From CADEEN01 sp963751775 (lineage in GTDB: Bacteria > Pseudomonadota > Gammaproteobacteria > Burkholderiales > Burkholderiaceae_C), in NCBI GenBank assembly GCA_963751775.1, contig CAVVVW010000020.1, positions 1-64,000 of the forward strand: a stretch of DNA of 64,000 nt. The letters run 5' to 3'. The notes beneath the pieces were generated by a model. The model made no database searches, had not been told where the DNA came from, and was given only the letters and a program-made list of their open reading frames with translations. Of the stretch, positions 19,124-28,643 are shown one piece after another. Numbering within the stretch: the first letter of the stretch is position 1; each line of letters starts with the position of its first letter. Position numbers and translations under genes: made by a program.

Positions 19124-20103
19124 CACGACACCGCCTGGTAGTACAGGTTCTGCGGATGGTTCGCCTGGGCGAAGAAGAACCAGCGCTCGGCCAGCAGGCC
19201 GCCGTACTGGATCAGGAACGCGGCCAGCAACAGTGGCGGCGAGGCCGCGCCGCGGCCGGCCAGCAGCAAGGCCAGCGGCACGACGAAGGCAAGCAGCACG
19301 AAAGCGTGCTTGACCGCGCGCAGCCTGCCCCGCGAGGCACCGTGGAAGAACTCGCGCGTGTTGAACGAGCCGCCCATGAAGCCCTGCGATCTCTGCACGA
19401 TCGTCGGGTGCTTGATGCCGACCGCCGACTGGATGTTGGACTTCGGCGCCAGACGCGCATTGCGCCACAGCGACGCCGCGCGGCCGATCAGCGCCAGCAG
19501 CGTGATCACGGCCGCCCAGGCCGACAGGAACCCGACCAGGTCCGTCGCCACCAGGCTGGCCCAGGCCGCGGCGAGCACGAAGCCCGATGCGCCACCGAGC
19601 AGGGTGTAGTTGATCGGCGTCAGCGGCGAATGCCATTCGGCGAGGAAGCGCAGGCAGGCGTAGACCATGCCGGTGCAGATGAACAGCGCGAAGGCCAGCA
19701 CCGTGCCCAGCACACCGAGCAGCACGCTCGGGTCGATGATCACGCTGCCCGGCAGACGCACGATCTCGGGCGCCCAGGCCAGGGCGTGGGCGCCGCCATA
19801 AAGGGCCACGGTGGCCATGAACGCCGGCAGCACGATGACCTCGCGCGACAACCACGAGGTGCGCCATTGGGCCGCCGAGCGCCAGGCCCGTTCGGGGCGG
19901 CCGAGATGGAAGAACGAGGCCAGCAGCCCGGCCAGCAGCAGGCCCAGCGCGATCGCGCTGCCGCCGGCATAGAACGGGTGTGGGCTGGTGGCCGGCAGCA
20001 GGCCGACGAGCGCATAGGCCTGCACCGTGAACAGGGCCAGGAACAGGCCTTGGCCTGCGCCGATCAGCGTGGTCAGCAGGATGACGGAGGTGGCGGGGCG
20101 CAT
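19123..20103 (-). CDS. soeC: Sulfite dehydrogenase membrane anchor (SoeC, DmsC/NrfD-like)
   Basis: 326 residues, about eight hydrophobic helices, no cysteine cluster. The HLGRPERAWRSAAQWRTSWLSRE stretch is typical of DmsC-type quinone-reactive anchors. In the SoeABC complex it anchors the molybdoenzyme on the cytoplasmic side and passes electrons from sulfite oxidation to quinone. It follows soeB by 9 bases and overlaps tauE. Confidence 0.88.
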   Translation of the reverse strand: MRPATSVILLTTLIGAGQGLFLALFTVQAYALVGLLPATSPHPFYAGGSAIALGLLLAGLLASFFHLGRPERAWRSAAQWRTSWLSREVIVLPAFMATVALYGGAHALAWAPEIVRLPGSVIIDPSVLLGVLGTVLAFALFICTGMVYACLRFLAEWHSPLTPINYTLLGGASGFVLAAAWASLVATDLVGFLSAWAAVITLLALIGRAASLWRNARLAPKSNIQSAVGIKHPTIVQRSQGFMGGSFNTREFFHGASRGRLRAVKHAFVLLAFVVPLALLLAGRGAASPPLLLAAFLIQYGGLLAERWFFFAQANHPQNLYYQAVS

Positions 20104-20112
20104 GCTGTCGGG

Positions 20113-20850
20113 CTACCACGTCGTCGCGTCGTCGAGGGTCGGCGCGTCCTGCGCCGGCTTGGGCAGATGCCCTTCGACCAGCAGCGGGTTGTCGGCGCGC
20201 ACCAGTTCGTCCTGGTGGATGCGCAAGCGCGTCGTGCGGCGCGGCAGGTAATGGTTGGCCGGCCGTGTGCCCCACTCGGGCATCAGCGCATAGCCGCCGT
20301 TCTCGCGGATCGCGCGCGAGGCGTCGGATTGCGGGTCGTGGATGTCGCCGAAGATCCGCGCCGAGGTCGGGCAGGCCATGACGCAGGCCGGCCTGCGATC
20401 GGCCTCGGCCATCGTCGTGTCGTAGATGCGGTCGACACACAGGGTGCACTTCTTCATCACCTTCTGCTGCTCGTCCAGCTCGCGCGCACCGTAGGGGCAG
20501 GCCCAGGCGCAGTACTTGCACCCGATGCACTTGTCGTAGTCGACCAGCACGATGCCGTCGCTCTCGCGCTTGTACGACGCGCCGGTGGGGCACACCGGCA
20601 CGCAGGGCGGGTCTTCGCAGTGCAGGCAGGACTTCGGGAAATGAACCGTCTCGGTGCGTGGGTACTGCCCGACCTCGAAGGTCTGCACGCGGTTGAAGAA
20701 GGTGCCGTTCGGATCGGCGCCGTAGGGGTTGGCGTCGTTCAGCGGCCCGGCGGCGCCGCCGTCGTTCCACTCCTTGCAGCTCGTCACGCAGGCGTGGCAG
20801 CCGACGCAGACGTTGAGGTCGATGACCAGGGCGAGCTGAACCTTGCTCAC
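20113..20850 (-). CDS. soeB: Sulfite dehydrogenase Fe-S subunit (SoeB)
   Basis: 245 residues with four [4Fe-4S] cysteine groups: CVGCHACVTSC near residue 14, CLHCEDPPCVPVCP near 68, CIGCKYCAWACP near 103, and CTLC plus CVMACP further on. It links SoeA to SoeC. No Tat signal is present, consistent with the cytoplasmic location of Soe. The GTG start at 20850 overlaps the soeA stop and follows GGAAG. Confidence 0.92.
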   Translation of the reverse strand: MSKVQLALVIDLNVCVGCHACVTSCKEWNDGGAAGPLNDANPYGADPNGTFFNRVQTFEVGQYPRTETVHFPKSCLHCEDPPCVPVCPTGASYKRESDGIVLVDYDKCIGCKYCAWACPYGARELDEQQKVMKKCTLCVDRIYDTTMAEADRRPACVMACPTSARIFGDIHDPQSDASRAIRENGGYALMPEWGTRPANHYLPRRTTRLRIHQDELVRADNPLLVEGHLPKPAQDAPTLDDATTW

Positions 20851-23777
20851 TCGGACTTCCCAGTGCCGTGCAGAGTGCGGCCCGGCGCCGCCAGCCGGCC
20901 GGCCCGCTTGGCCATGCCCGGGTACGCGGCCAGCGGCGCGAATTGCGGCTGGCTGCGCTGCGCCGCCTGGTCGTCGTCCCTGAGGACCCGAACGCGCACG
21001 TCGTACCAACCGGCCTGGCCGGTGATCGGGTCGGAGTTGGAGACCCGCGAGGCGCCATGCTCGGCCGGCAGTTCGTCGGAGATCAGGTGGTTGAGCAGGA
21101 AGCCCTGGCGCGATTCGTTGGCGTCGGCTGCCAGGTTCCAGGCGCCGGCGGCCTTGCCGATGGCGTTCCAGGTCCAGACCGTGCCGGGCTCGACCGCTTC
21201 GGACACGCTGGCGAGGCAGCGCACCCGGCCCCACTGCGACTCGACCCAGACCCAGTCCTTGTCGGACAGGCCCAGGCCGCGCGCGGTCTGCGCGTTGATG
21301 AACAGCGTGTTGTAGGTGTGGATCTGGCGCAGCCAGGCGTTCTGCGAGTCCCACGAGTGGTACATCGCCATCGGCCGTTGCGTGATCGCTGCGAGCGGGT
21401 ACTTCTGCTTGTCGGTGACATGCGATTCGAGCGGCTCGTAGTAGAACGGCAGCGGGTCGAAGTAGGTCGCGATGCGGGCCTTGAGGTGCGGCGGTGGCTT
21501 GCGCGTCAGGCCCTTGCCCTCGGCCGCACTGCGAAACTTCTGCAGCACCTCGGAGTAGAGGTGGATCAGGATCGGCTCGGCGTAGCGCGTGATGCGATTC
21601 GCGCGCGACCACTCCAGGTAGCCCTGGTTCCAGTTGCGCATGTACTGGAAGCTGCGCGGCAGTTCGTGGTGGTAGACGCAATTGTGTTGCTGGTACATCT
21701 CCCACTGCCGCGGGTTGGGCTCGCCGATGAGGAACTTCTCGCCGCCCTTGCCGCGCCAGCCGGCCAGAAAGCCGATGCCCGAGCCGGGCTCGGTTTCCCA
21801 GTTGACGATGAAGTCGGGGTAGTCGCGGTATTTGCGCCGCCCGTCCTTGGTCACGAAGGTCGGCAGCTTGAGACGGCTGCCGAGCTCGATCAGCACCTCC
21901 TGGAACGGCTTGCAATCGCCGCTCGGCGGCAGCACCGGGATGCGCACCGAATCGACCGGGCCGTCGAACTCGGAGATCGGCCGGTCGAGCATCGACATCA
22001 CGTCGTGGCGTTCGAGGTAGGTCGTGTCGGGCAGGATCAGATCGGCGAACGCCGTCATCTCGGAATGGAAGGCGTCGGCGACGACCAGGAACGGGATCTT
22101 GTATTCGCCGCTCAGTTCTCCATCCACGTGCTTGTCGTTCAGCATCCTGCGCACTTCGGCCGTGTTCATGGTCGAGTTCCACGCCATGTTGGCCATGAAG
22201 ATCAGCAGCGTGTCGATGCGGTACGGATCGCCGCGCCAGGCGTTGGTGATGACGTTGTGCATCAGCCCGTGCACCGACAGCGGGTAATCCCAGGAGAACG
22301 CCTTGTCGATGCGCACCGGGCTGCCGTCGTCGTTGACGAACAGGTCGTCCGGGTCGGCGGGCCAGCCCAGCGCCATGCCGTCCAGCGGCTGGTTCGGCCG
22401 CACCGCGCGCGGGTCGTTGGGCGTGCGTGCGCAGGGCGGTATCGGGCGTGGGAACGGCGCCTTGTGGCGAAAGCCGCCGGGCCGGTCGATGGTGCCCAGC
22501 AGCGACATCAGGATGGCGAGCGCGCGCACCGTCTGGAAACCGTTGGAATGCGCGGCCAGCCCGCGCATGGCGTGGAACGCCACCGGGTTGCCGGTGACGG
22601 TGTCGTGCTCGTTGCCCCAGGAATCGGTCCAGGCGATCGGCAGCTCGATGCGCTGGTCGCGCGCCGTGACGCCCATCTCGTGCGCGAGGCGGCAGATCGT
22701 CTCGGCCGGGATGCCGGTGATCTGCGCCGCCCAGTCCGGCGTGTAGTCCTTGACGCGCTCCTGCAACAGCTGGAACGCCGGCTTGACGGTCGTGCCGTCG
22801 GCGAGCTTGAACTCGCCGAGCAGGAACGGGTCGGCGCCGGGGCTGTGCGTGACCACCGCCGCATTCGTATGGCGGTCCCACCACAGCTTGTTCTGCGGGT
22901 CGTAGCAGGCCTCTTCCGCGGGCACCTCGGTGCGCACGAACATGCCGAATTCGTCGTTGGCCGTATCGACATTCACCAGCTCGCCGCCGTTCGTGTAGCG
23001 GACGACGAAGTCGCGGTCGTACAAACCCTTGGCCAGGATCTCGTGGATCATCGCCAGCAGCAATGCGCCGTCGGTGCCGGGGCGGATCGGCACCCACTCG
23101 TCGGCAATCGCCGAGTAGCCGGTGCGCACCGGGTTGACGGAGATGAAGCGGCCGCCGTCGCGCTTGAACTTGGCCAGCGCGATCTTCATCGGGTTGGAGT
23201 GGTGATCCTCGGCGGTGCCGAGCATCATGAACAGCTTGGCGCGATCGAGGTCCGGGCCGCCGAACTCCCAGAACGAGCCGCCGATCGTGTAGATCATGCC
23301 GGCGGCCATGTTCACCGAGCAGAAGCCGCCGTGCGCGGCGTAGTTGGGCGTGCCGAACTGGCGCGCGAACAGGCCGGTCAGGGCCTGCATCTGGTCACGC
23401 CCGGTGAAGAGCGCGAACTTCTTCGGGTCGGTGGCGCGAATGCGGCCCAGCCGTTCGGTGAGCAGGGTAAACGCCTCCTCCCACTCGATCTCCTCGAAGT
23501 CGCCGGCGCCGCGCTCGGCCCCGGCCTTGCGCCGCAGCGGCTTGAGCAGGCGTGCCGGCGAGTACTGCTTCATGATCCCCGACGAACCCTTGGCGCAGAT
23601 CACGCCCTGGTTGATCGGGTGATCGGGATTGCCGTCGATGTAGCGCACCTGGCCGTCGCGCAGGTGCACGCGGATGCCGCAGCGGCAGGCGCACATGTAG
23701 CAGGTGGTCGTGCGCACTTCGCGCGCCGCATCGGGGTGCGGGTCGGCAATCGGGTCGTGCAGCGGCGATCGTGCCAT
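20847..23777 (-). CDS. soeA: Sulfite dehydrogenase molybdopterin subunit (SoeA)
   Basis: About 976 residues of the DMSO-reductase molybdoenzyme family. The N-terminal [4Fe-4S] motif CYMCACRCGIRVHL with a later CAKGSSG is followed by the bis-MGD core (TGRDQMQALTG, IMKQYSPARLLKPLRR) and a C-terminal cap domain. Sulfite is oxidised directly to sulfate in the cytoplasm. There is no Tat leader. A GTG at 23825 would add 16 residues. Neither start has a strong ribosome site. First gene of a soeABC-tauE operon. Confidence 0.9.
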   Translation of the reverse strand: MARSPLHDPIADPHPDAAREVRTTTCYMCACRCGIRVHLRDGQVRYIDGNPDHPINQGVICAKGSSGIMKQYSPARLLKPLRRKAGAERGAGDFEEIEWEEAFTLLTERLGRIRATDPKKFALFTGRDQMQALTGLFARQFGTPNYAAHGGFCSVNMAAGMIYTIGGSFWEFGGPDLDRAKLFMMLGTAEDHHSNPMKIALAKFKRDGGRFISVNPVRTGYSAIADEWVPIRPGTDGALLLAMIHEILAKGLYDRDFVVRYTNGGELVNVDTANDEFGMFVRTEVPAEEACYDPQNKLWWDRHTNAAVVTHSPGADPFLLGEFKLADGTTVKPAFQLLQERVKDYTPDWAAQITGIPAETICRLAHEMGVTARDQRIELPIAWTDSWGNEHDTVTGNPVAFHAMRGLAAHSNGFQTVRALAILMSLLGTIDRPGGFRHKAPFPRPIPPCARTPNDPRAVRPNQPLDGMALGWPADPDDLFVNDDGSPVRIDKAFSWDYPLSVHGLMHNVITNAWRGDPYRIDTLLIFMANMAWNSTMNTAEVRRMLNDKHVDGELSGEYKIPFLVVADAFHSEMTAFADLILPDTTYLERHDVMSMLDRPISEFDGPVDSVRIPVLPPSGDCKPFQEVLIELGSRLKLPTFVTKDGRRKYRDYPDFIVNWETEPGSGIGFLAGWRGKGGEKFLIGEPNPRQWEMYQQHNCVYHHELPRSFQYMRNWNQGYLEWSRANRITRYAEPILIHLYSEVLQKFRSAAEGKGLTRKPPPHLKARIATYFDPLPFYYEPLESHVTDKQKYPLAAITQRPMAMYHSWDSQNAWLRQIHTYNTLFINAQTARGLGLSDKDWVWVESQWGRVRCLASVSEAVEPGTVWTWNAIGKAAGAWNLAADANESRQGFLLNHLISDELPAEHGASRVSNSDPITGQAGWYDVRVRVLRDDDQAAQRSQPQFAPLAAYPGMAKRAGRLAAPGRTLHGTGKSE

Positions 23778-24007
23778 GGGCTGATTGCGGGTCTTTGCCG
23801 GCCGGCGCGTCGTTTTCACGCGCACAGGCGATGTGACGGGTGCGCCCGAGGGGGCACACGACCGGGCGATTGGACGCGAGGCCGATATACGCGTCTATTC
23901 CCGCATGGGCGTAGCTGCACCTGCCCGTCGGGAGTATGTGACGGCTCGACTCGGCCGGGCTGCCACGGCTAGCATTCGAGCATGGACCGCATCGAGTGCT
24001 GGCGCAC

Positions 24008-24411
24008 ATGAGCCAAGACCCATCGGCGCCGGATCCTGCCTCGCCCGCGCGGCCGCTGATCGAGGTCTCGCTGCTGCAAGAGGCGATCGGGCTGTTCGCG
24101 CGCGAACGCGACTGGGAACGTTTCCACTCGCCAAAGAACCTGGCCATGGCGCTGACCGGTGAGGTCGGCGAGCTGGTCGAGTTGTTCCAGTGGCTGAGCG
24201 AGGACGACTCGCGCCGCGTGGCGCGCGAACCTGCCACCGCGCGCCGGGTGCGCGACGAGATCGCCGATGTGCTGGTGTACCTGGTGCGGCTGGCTGCGGT
24301 ACTGGAGGTGGACCTGGACGAGGCCGTGCGCAGCAAGCTGGCTGCCAACGCGCTCAAGTACCCGATAGCGAGCGCGCGCGAGGCAACGCGAAGAAGTACT
24401 CGGACCTCTAG
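24008..24411 (+). CDS. MazG-like nucleotide pyrophosphohydrolase (one frameshift)
   Basis: About 134 residues. The all-alpha NTP-PPase motifs are intact: LTGEVGELVELFQW (metal-binding ExxE) and RDEIADVLVYLVRL (ExxD). This short form resembles dCTPase/RS21-C6 house-cleaning enzymes that remove non-canonical nucleotides. Near 24385 one extra base diverts the end. The restored end reads RGNAKKYSDL. It is divergent to soeA. Confidence 0.85.
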
Positions 24412-24496
24412 GCACGGAAGGCCTGTCGCAGCGCGCTGCCTGGCCGATGCTCGCCCGGATGCGGGCCCGGCGCAGCGCTTCGTCAACGCAGCGCGG

Positions 24497-24886
24497 CTAC
24501 ACCTGCCGCCAAGGCAGGCCGTGCTTGCGCCAGCCGCCAACGTTGCCGCGGTGGTGCTCGGCGTCGAGGTCGCCCTCGAAACCTTCGAGCACGTTGGCGA
24601 CACTGGTGAAGCCGTGCTTCTCGAGCTCCAGCCCCGCATCGACCGAGCGCTTGCCGCTGCGGCAGATCAGGATGATGGGCCGATCTGCGCGGCCGGCCAT
24701 GCGCAACACCTGGTCGGCGAAATGCGGGTTCACCTCGAAGTCAGGCGCCGTATTCCACTCGACGTTGATGGCATCGACAGGGTGGCCGACGTAGAAGAAC
24801 TCGACCTCGGTGCGGCAGTCGATCAGCAGCGTATTCGGGTTCGCCTTGATGGCCTCGAATGCCTTGGTGGGGTGCAGGTGGTCCAT
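24497..24886 (-). CDS. Single-domain rhodanese sulfurtransferase
   Basis: 129 residues with the rhodanese fold (LLIDCRTEVEF, GHPVDAINVEW) and an active-site loop CRSGKRS, where the cysteine carries persulfide. It could feed persulfide to TusA/DsrEFH. It lies at the downstream end of the sat-apr gene group on the same strand, with a 111-base gap that may hold its own promoter. Confidence 0.9.
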   Translation of the reverse strand: MDHLHPTKAFEAIKANPNTLLIDCRTEVEFFYVGHPVDAINVEWNTAPDFEVNPHFADQVLRMAGRADRPIILICRSGKRSVDAGLELEKHGFTSVANVLEGFEGDLDAEHHRGNVGGWRKHGLPWRQV

Positions 24887-24997
24887 GGTGCGCTCCGTAG
24901 GGGCGCATTGTCATCCGCCGCCGGCGTGGAGATTGGAATATCTACGCATATGCATATGCCAGCCACTCCGAACACGGCCAGGCTCGCCCGTAGACGC

Positions 24998-25159
24998 CTA
25001 CGGCTGCTTCGGTGTCTGGTATTCGGCTTCCTTCTGGAACGGTGCCCAGATGGTTTCGTAGCCAACAAACCCCTTTTCGTTTGGCGCCATTTGACGCGTC
25101 GTCAAGAAGCGCGCATGGCCGTCAGGAACCTTGGTGGTGGTAGGTTTTTGCTCGCTCAT
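24998..25159 (-). CDS. 53-residue soluble protein, unknown
   Basis: It begins MSEQKPTTTKVPDGHARFL and contains MAPNEKGFVGYETIWAPFQ. It ends TPKQP and has no cysteine, signal peptide or membrane segment. AAGGTGA lies just upstream of the ATG. I do not know the family. It sits between an FKBP gene (73-base gap) and a rhodanese on the same strand as aprBA, so expression with the APS reductase genes is likely. Codon structure and a good ribosome site argue for a real gene. Confidence 0.55.
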   Translation of the reverse strand: MSEQKPTTTKVPDGHARFLTTRQMAPNEKGFVGYETIWAPFQKEAEYQTPKQP

Positions 25160-25232
25160 CAGTCACCTTTCGTGCCGTGAAGTCAGGATTGGGGGCGCAA
25201 GTCATTCCGGGCCGAATGCGTTGCAAGGCCAT

Positions 25233-25758
25233 TCAAGGCCGCTGGTCATACCGGTCGCATGAGCGACGGGTCGACCTCCGCGCCCGCCGATGATCGCCGC
25301 GCCCACTCTGCGTTTCTTCATCGCTTGCGTCGCGCACGGTCAGTATCTCGAGCGTAAAGACGACCGCTCTGCCGCAAAGCGGATTGTTGCCGTCGACCGT
25401 CAGTGTCTCGTCGTCCATCCTTGTGACGAGAAAGCTGCGGGTCTGACCGTTGTCGTTCTCCATCAGGATGGAGGTGCCGACTTGCCGATACTCCTCGGGG
25501 ACGCTCTCGAGGTCGGAGGTAAAGACCAGCGACGTCGTCTCTGGGGCCGAAGATCTGATTGCCATCGATCGGCACTTCGATGACGTCGCCGACGCACCTG
25601 CCCTCCAGCTGCGCATGGACCGATGGGGCCAGGATCTCGTTGTGTCCGTGAACGTAGCCGAGCGGGAATTCGACCTGTGTCAGGACATGCCCTGACTTCT
25701 TGTCGGAGACCTTGTAGGTCAGTTCGACGAACTTGCCTTGTTGGATCGACTCACGCAT
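25233..25758 (-). CDS. FKBP/SlyD-type peptidyl-prolyl isomerase (one frameshift)
   Basis: The N-terminal half reads MRESIQQGKFVELTYKVSD and the FKBP core FPLGYVHGHNEILAPSVH. After a frame change near 25540 it continues with the insert-in-flap region (ENDNGQTRSFLV, VDGNNPLCGRAVVFTLEIL), as in SlyD-like enzymes. These are cytoplasmic foldases or metallochaperones. Placement directly downstream of aprA suggests it assists folding or cofactor assembly of the APS reductase (inference). The last 25 residues are arginine-rich and may reflect a second error. Confidence 0.75.
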
Positions 25759-25779
25759 CTTGAATCCGGACGGACTTGT

Positions 25780-26181
25780 TCAGAAGATGGACGCACCGAA
25801 AATCTTCACCGCGCCGTCTTCATAGCCGAGCACAAGTCTGCCAAGCCATTCTCCTGGCTTCTTGGTGCTGCGCTGCCGATAAAGAACCGTCACATGCTCG
25901 CCGCGGCGAATGATGCCGAGCGAGTCGACGTCCTCGGACAGACTTCTCGCCAGTTCGCTGTGTGCGAACTGGTGGCCCGCTACGACATGATTCATGGCAA
26001 GCGCCAGCGAGTTGGAAAAGTTCTTTACGAATTCTCCGTACTTGCCTTCGTTCGAATACGTGACGAGGCCGCGCCACAGCGGATGGGCGATGGCGAAGAT
26101 CTCTTCGTCGGTCTTTTCAGTGATGTTCACGCGACGGCACTTTGCGATCGGAAGGGACCAGCTCGATCGGGCTTGCGACAA
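25780..26181 (-). CDS. Conserved-looking hypothetical protein downstream of aprA
   Basis: About 117-133 residues, soluble. The convincing part starts at ITEKTDEEIFAIAHPLW and runs to YEDGAVKIFGASIF, with helices followed by strands (REGEHVTVLYRQ-like stretch). This resembles a small alpha+beta stress-type fold, but I cannot name a family. Start choice is open: TTG at 26181 or GTG at 26130. It is 21 bases upstream of the FKBP gene and follows aprA, so it belongs to the apr group. Confidence 0.55.
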   Translation of the reverse strand: MSQARSSWSLPIAKCRRVNITEKTDEEIFAIAHPLWRGLVTYSNEGKYGEFVKNFSNSLALAMNHVVAGHQFAHSELARSLSEDVDSLGIIRRGEHVTVLYRQRSTKKPGEWLGRLVLGYEDGAVKIFGASIF

Positions 26182-26246
26182 ACGACATGCGGGTACCTTC
26201 TGCGGCAGATCAGACGGTCAACGAGTGCTTCCGTGCGGGGACATCG

Positions 26247-28117
26247 CTACGCGTCGTCCGCGACCAGGTGATAACAAGGCGCCTTCTCCATGGTGTATTC
26301 GCCGGATCTTCGGATCGCGACGCGAGACCGTCAGCACGTGCCAGTTCTCGTCGTCCACCTTCATCGCATCGCCGCGGTAGTAGTAACCCGGCCACCGCGT
26401 CTCCTTGCGAAACAGCGTGTGTTGCGTGACGCACTCTGCAGCGCGATGCCGGTGCATCAGTTCCCACGCACGCAGCAACTCGTGAATGTCCTCCGCGGCC
26501 AGGCTCTGCAGGTCTTCCTCCATGATCCTGAGCTTCTTCAGGCCGATGTTCAGCAGCTTCTCGTTGGTCATGTAGTTGACCGTCACGCCACCGCAATACT
26601 CGTCCATCAGCTTCTGCAGCCGATCCAGGCCCTGCTTGGGATTGATGTAGTGCGGGTTGACGTCGCCCGCCACGATCGCATTGCGGTAGAGCTTGTAATG
26701 CTCCATGGGCTTGTAGATCTCCTGTCTGCGGCGAGTGATCTGCTCATCGGATACGACAATGCCTTCGCCTTTGCCGTCGTCGATGTACTTGCAGGCGGCC
26801 TTCGCGGCGAGACGACCTTCGGTGAACGAGCCGGATGAGAAGGCGTGCGGCGTGCCGCCGACCGCGTCGCCGGCGCCGAACAGGCCTTCGATCGTCGTCA
26901 TGCGGTTGTAGCCCCAGAAATACTCGGGTGGGGAGACGTCCTCGGGACCCGAGCACCAGGCACCCGAACCGGTCGCGTGGGAGCCCATGACGTAGGGCTC
27001 GGAGGTGGTCAGTTCGGGATTCTCGTTCTTGGGATCCACGTCGGTGGCGGCCCACAGCACCGCCTGGCCGATGGTCATGCCGAGGAAGTTCTCCCAACCG
27101 ACCTCTTCCAGATGGGGATCCTGGAACGCCTTCATCGTCACCATGTGAATCGGGCCGCGGCCGGCATTGACTTCGCTGATCAACGCGTGGTTGCGCAGAC
27201 AGGTCGGGATCGGCCGGTGGGTCAGATGCGAGGCTTCCGGATCGAGATACTCCTTGCCGACCATCTTCTGCAGTTCGGGGAACCATTTGGATTCGTACTC
27301 TTCGCCCAAGCCGTTTTGGGTATAGGTCTTCAGGTGCAGGAAATAGGCGCCGACCGGGCCGTAACCGTCCTTGAAGCGTGCCAGCACGATGCGATTTTCC
27401 ATCTGCGTCATCTTGGCGCCGGCGTCGATCATGAGCCCATAGGCGGACGCAGACGACCACGGCGCATACCAGGTGCGGCCGGAACCTTCGCCCACTGAAC
27501 GCGGCTTGAAGATGTTGGAGGCGCCGCCCGCGCCGCAGATCACGGTCTTGGACTTGAAGACGTGGTAGTTGCCTGTGCGGACGTTGAAGCCGACGGCGCC
27601 GGCAACCCGGTTCGGCCTTGCTTTCATCCATCAGCAGGTGAGTGACGCAGATGCGGTTGAAGACCTTGTCGGCCGACTTCTTCGCGGCCTCGGACACGAT
27701 CGGCTTGTAGGACTCGCCGTGAATCATGATCTGCCATCGCCCTTCACGCAGATAGCGCCCGGTCTTCGGGTTCTTCATGATGGGCAGGCCCCACTCTTCG
27801 AACTGGTGCACCGTGGAATCGACGTGACGGGCCATATCGAACAGCAGGTCTTCACGCACCAGCCCCATCAGGTCGGTACGGGCGTAGCGGACATGGTCCT
27901 CCGGCTTGTTCTCGCCCCAGCGGGTGCCCATGTAGCAGTTGATCGCGTACAGACCCTGGGCGACCGCGCCGGAGCGATCCATATTGGCCTTCTCGGCGAT
28001 GACGATCTTCTTGTCCTGACCCCAGAATCTGGCCTCCCATGCGGCACCCGTGCCGCCAAGACCCGCACCGACGACCAGAATATCGATGCCGTCTTCGACG
28101 ATAGTTTCGTAAGCCAT
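26247..28117 (-). CDS. aprA: APS reductase alpha subunit (two frameshifts)
   Basis: FAD subunit of adenylylsulfate reductase, running here from sulfite and AMP to APS. The N-terminal FAD motif VVGAGLGGTGAAWEARFWG is present, as are downstream AprA hallmarks HGESYKPIV, THRPIPTCLRNH, GAGDAVGGTPHAFSSGSF and WPGYYYRGDAMKVDDENW. Frame changes occur near 27605 and 26325. Removing one A at the second restores the end SGEYTMEKAPCYHLVADDA. The restored length of about 622 residues is usual. ATGA overlap with aprB. Local GC looks lower than in neighbouring genes. Confidence 0.95.
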
Positions 28118-28596
28118 CAGTAAACCACGCCTTTCGTCATCTTGAGACCATTGGACTTCAGCGTATGCAGTCCGCCGTCATCGAGGCGGATGTACTTCGG
28201 CTCGCTATACAACAACTCGCTGTCGCGCATTTCCTTGCTCGGCCCGGGAACATCCGCGAGCTTGGGGATCGCCGTTCCCCAGGGCTTGGTGGTGATCGGC
28301 GACAGGAAATTCTTTTCCGTTCCGTTGCGGAACTTGATCTTCCAGGCGATCGTGCCTTTCCTTTCGTCGCGCTGGACACGTACGCTGTGTCCAAGCGGAG
28401 CGAAGTCGGCATAGCCGCGCACATCGATCGCGTTCTGCGGACAAGCCTTGACGCAGGAGAAGCACTCCCAGCACATGTTGGGCTCGATGTTGTAGGCACG
28501 GCGATACGTCTTGTCGATGTGCATGATGTCGGACGGGCAGATGTCGACGCAGTGTCCGCATCCGTCGCACCTCGTCATATAGACGAACGTAGGCAT
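28117..28596 (-). CDS. aprB: APS reductase beta subunit
   Basis: 159 residues with two [4Fe-4S] clusters (CDGCGHCVDICPSD near residue 9 and CWECFSCVKACPQNA near 42) and a C-terminal extension that clasps AprA. It transfers electrons between the AprA flavin and the membrane partner, here probably AprM. Intact frame. The start codon lies 47 bases after the aprM stop. Confidence 0.96.
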   Translation of the reverse strand: MPTFVYMTRCDGCGHCVDICPSDIMHIDKTYRRAYNIEPNMCWECFSCVKACPQNAIDVRGYADFAPLGHSVRVQRDERKGTIAWKIKFRNGTEKNFLSPITTKPWGTAIPKLADVPGPSKEMRDSELLYSEPKYIRLDDGGLHTLKSNGLKMTKGVVY

Positions 28597-28643
28597 TATT
28601 TCGACTCCTTATCAATTCCAACAGAACTTGCGGGTTGCATTGC

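Noticed and set aside
20868..23972. Very long open frame on the plus strand opposite soeA
   Set aside because: It mirrors the codon periodicity of soeA, is rich in Arg/Ala/Val low-complexity stretches and has no domain. High GC creates such antisense frames.
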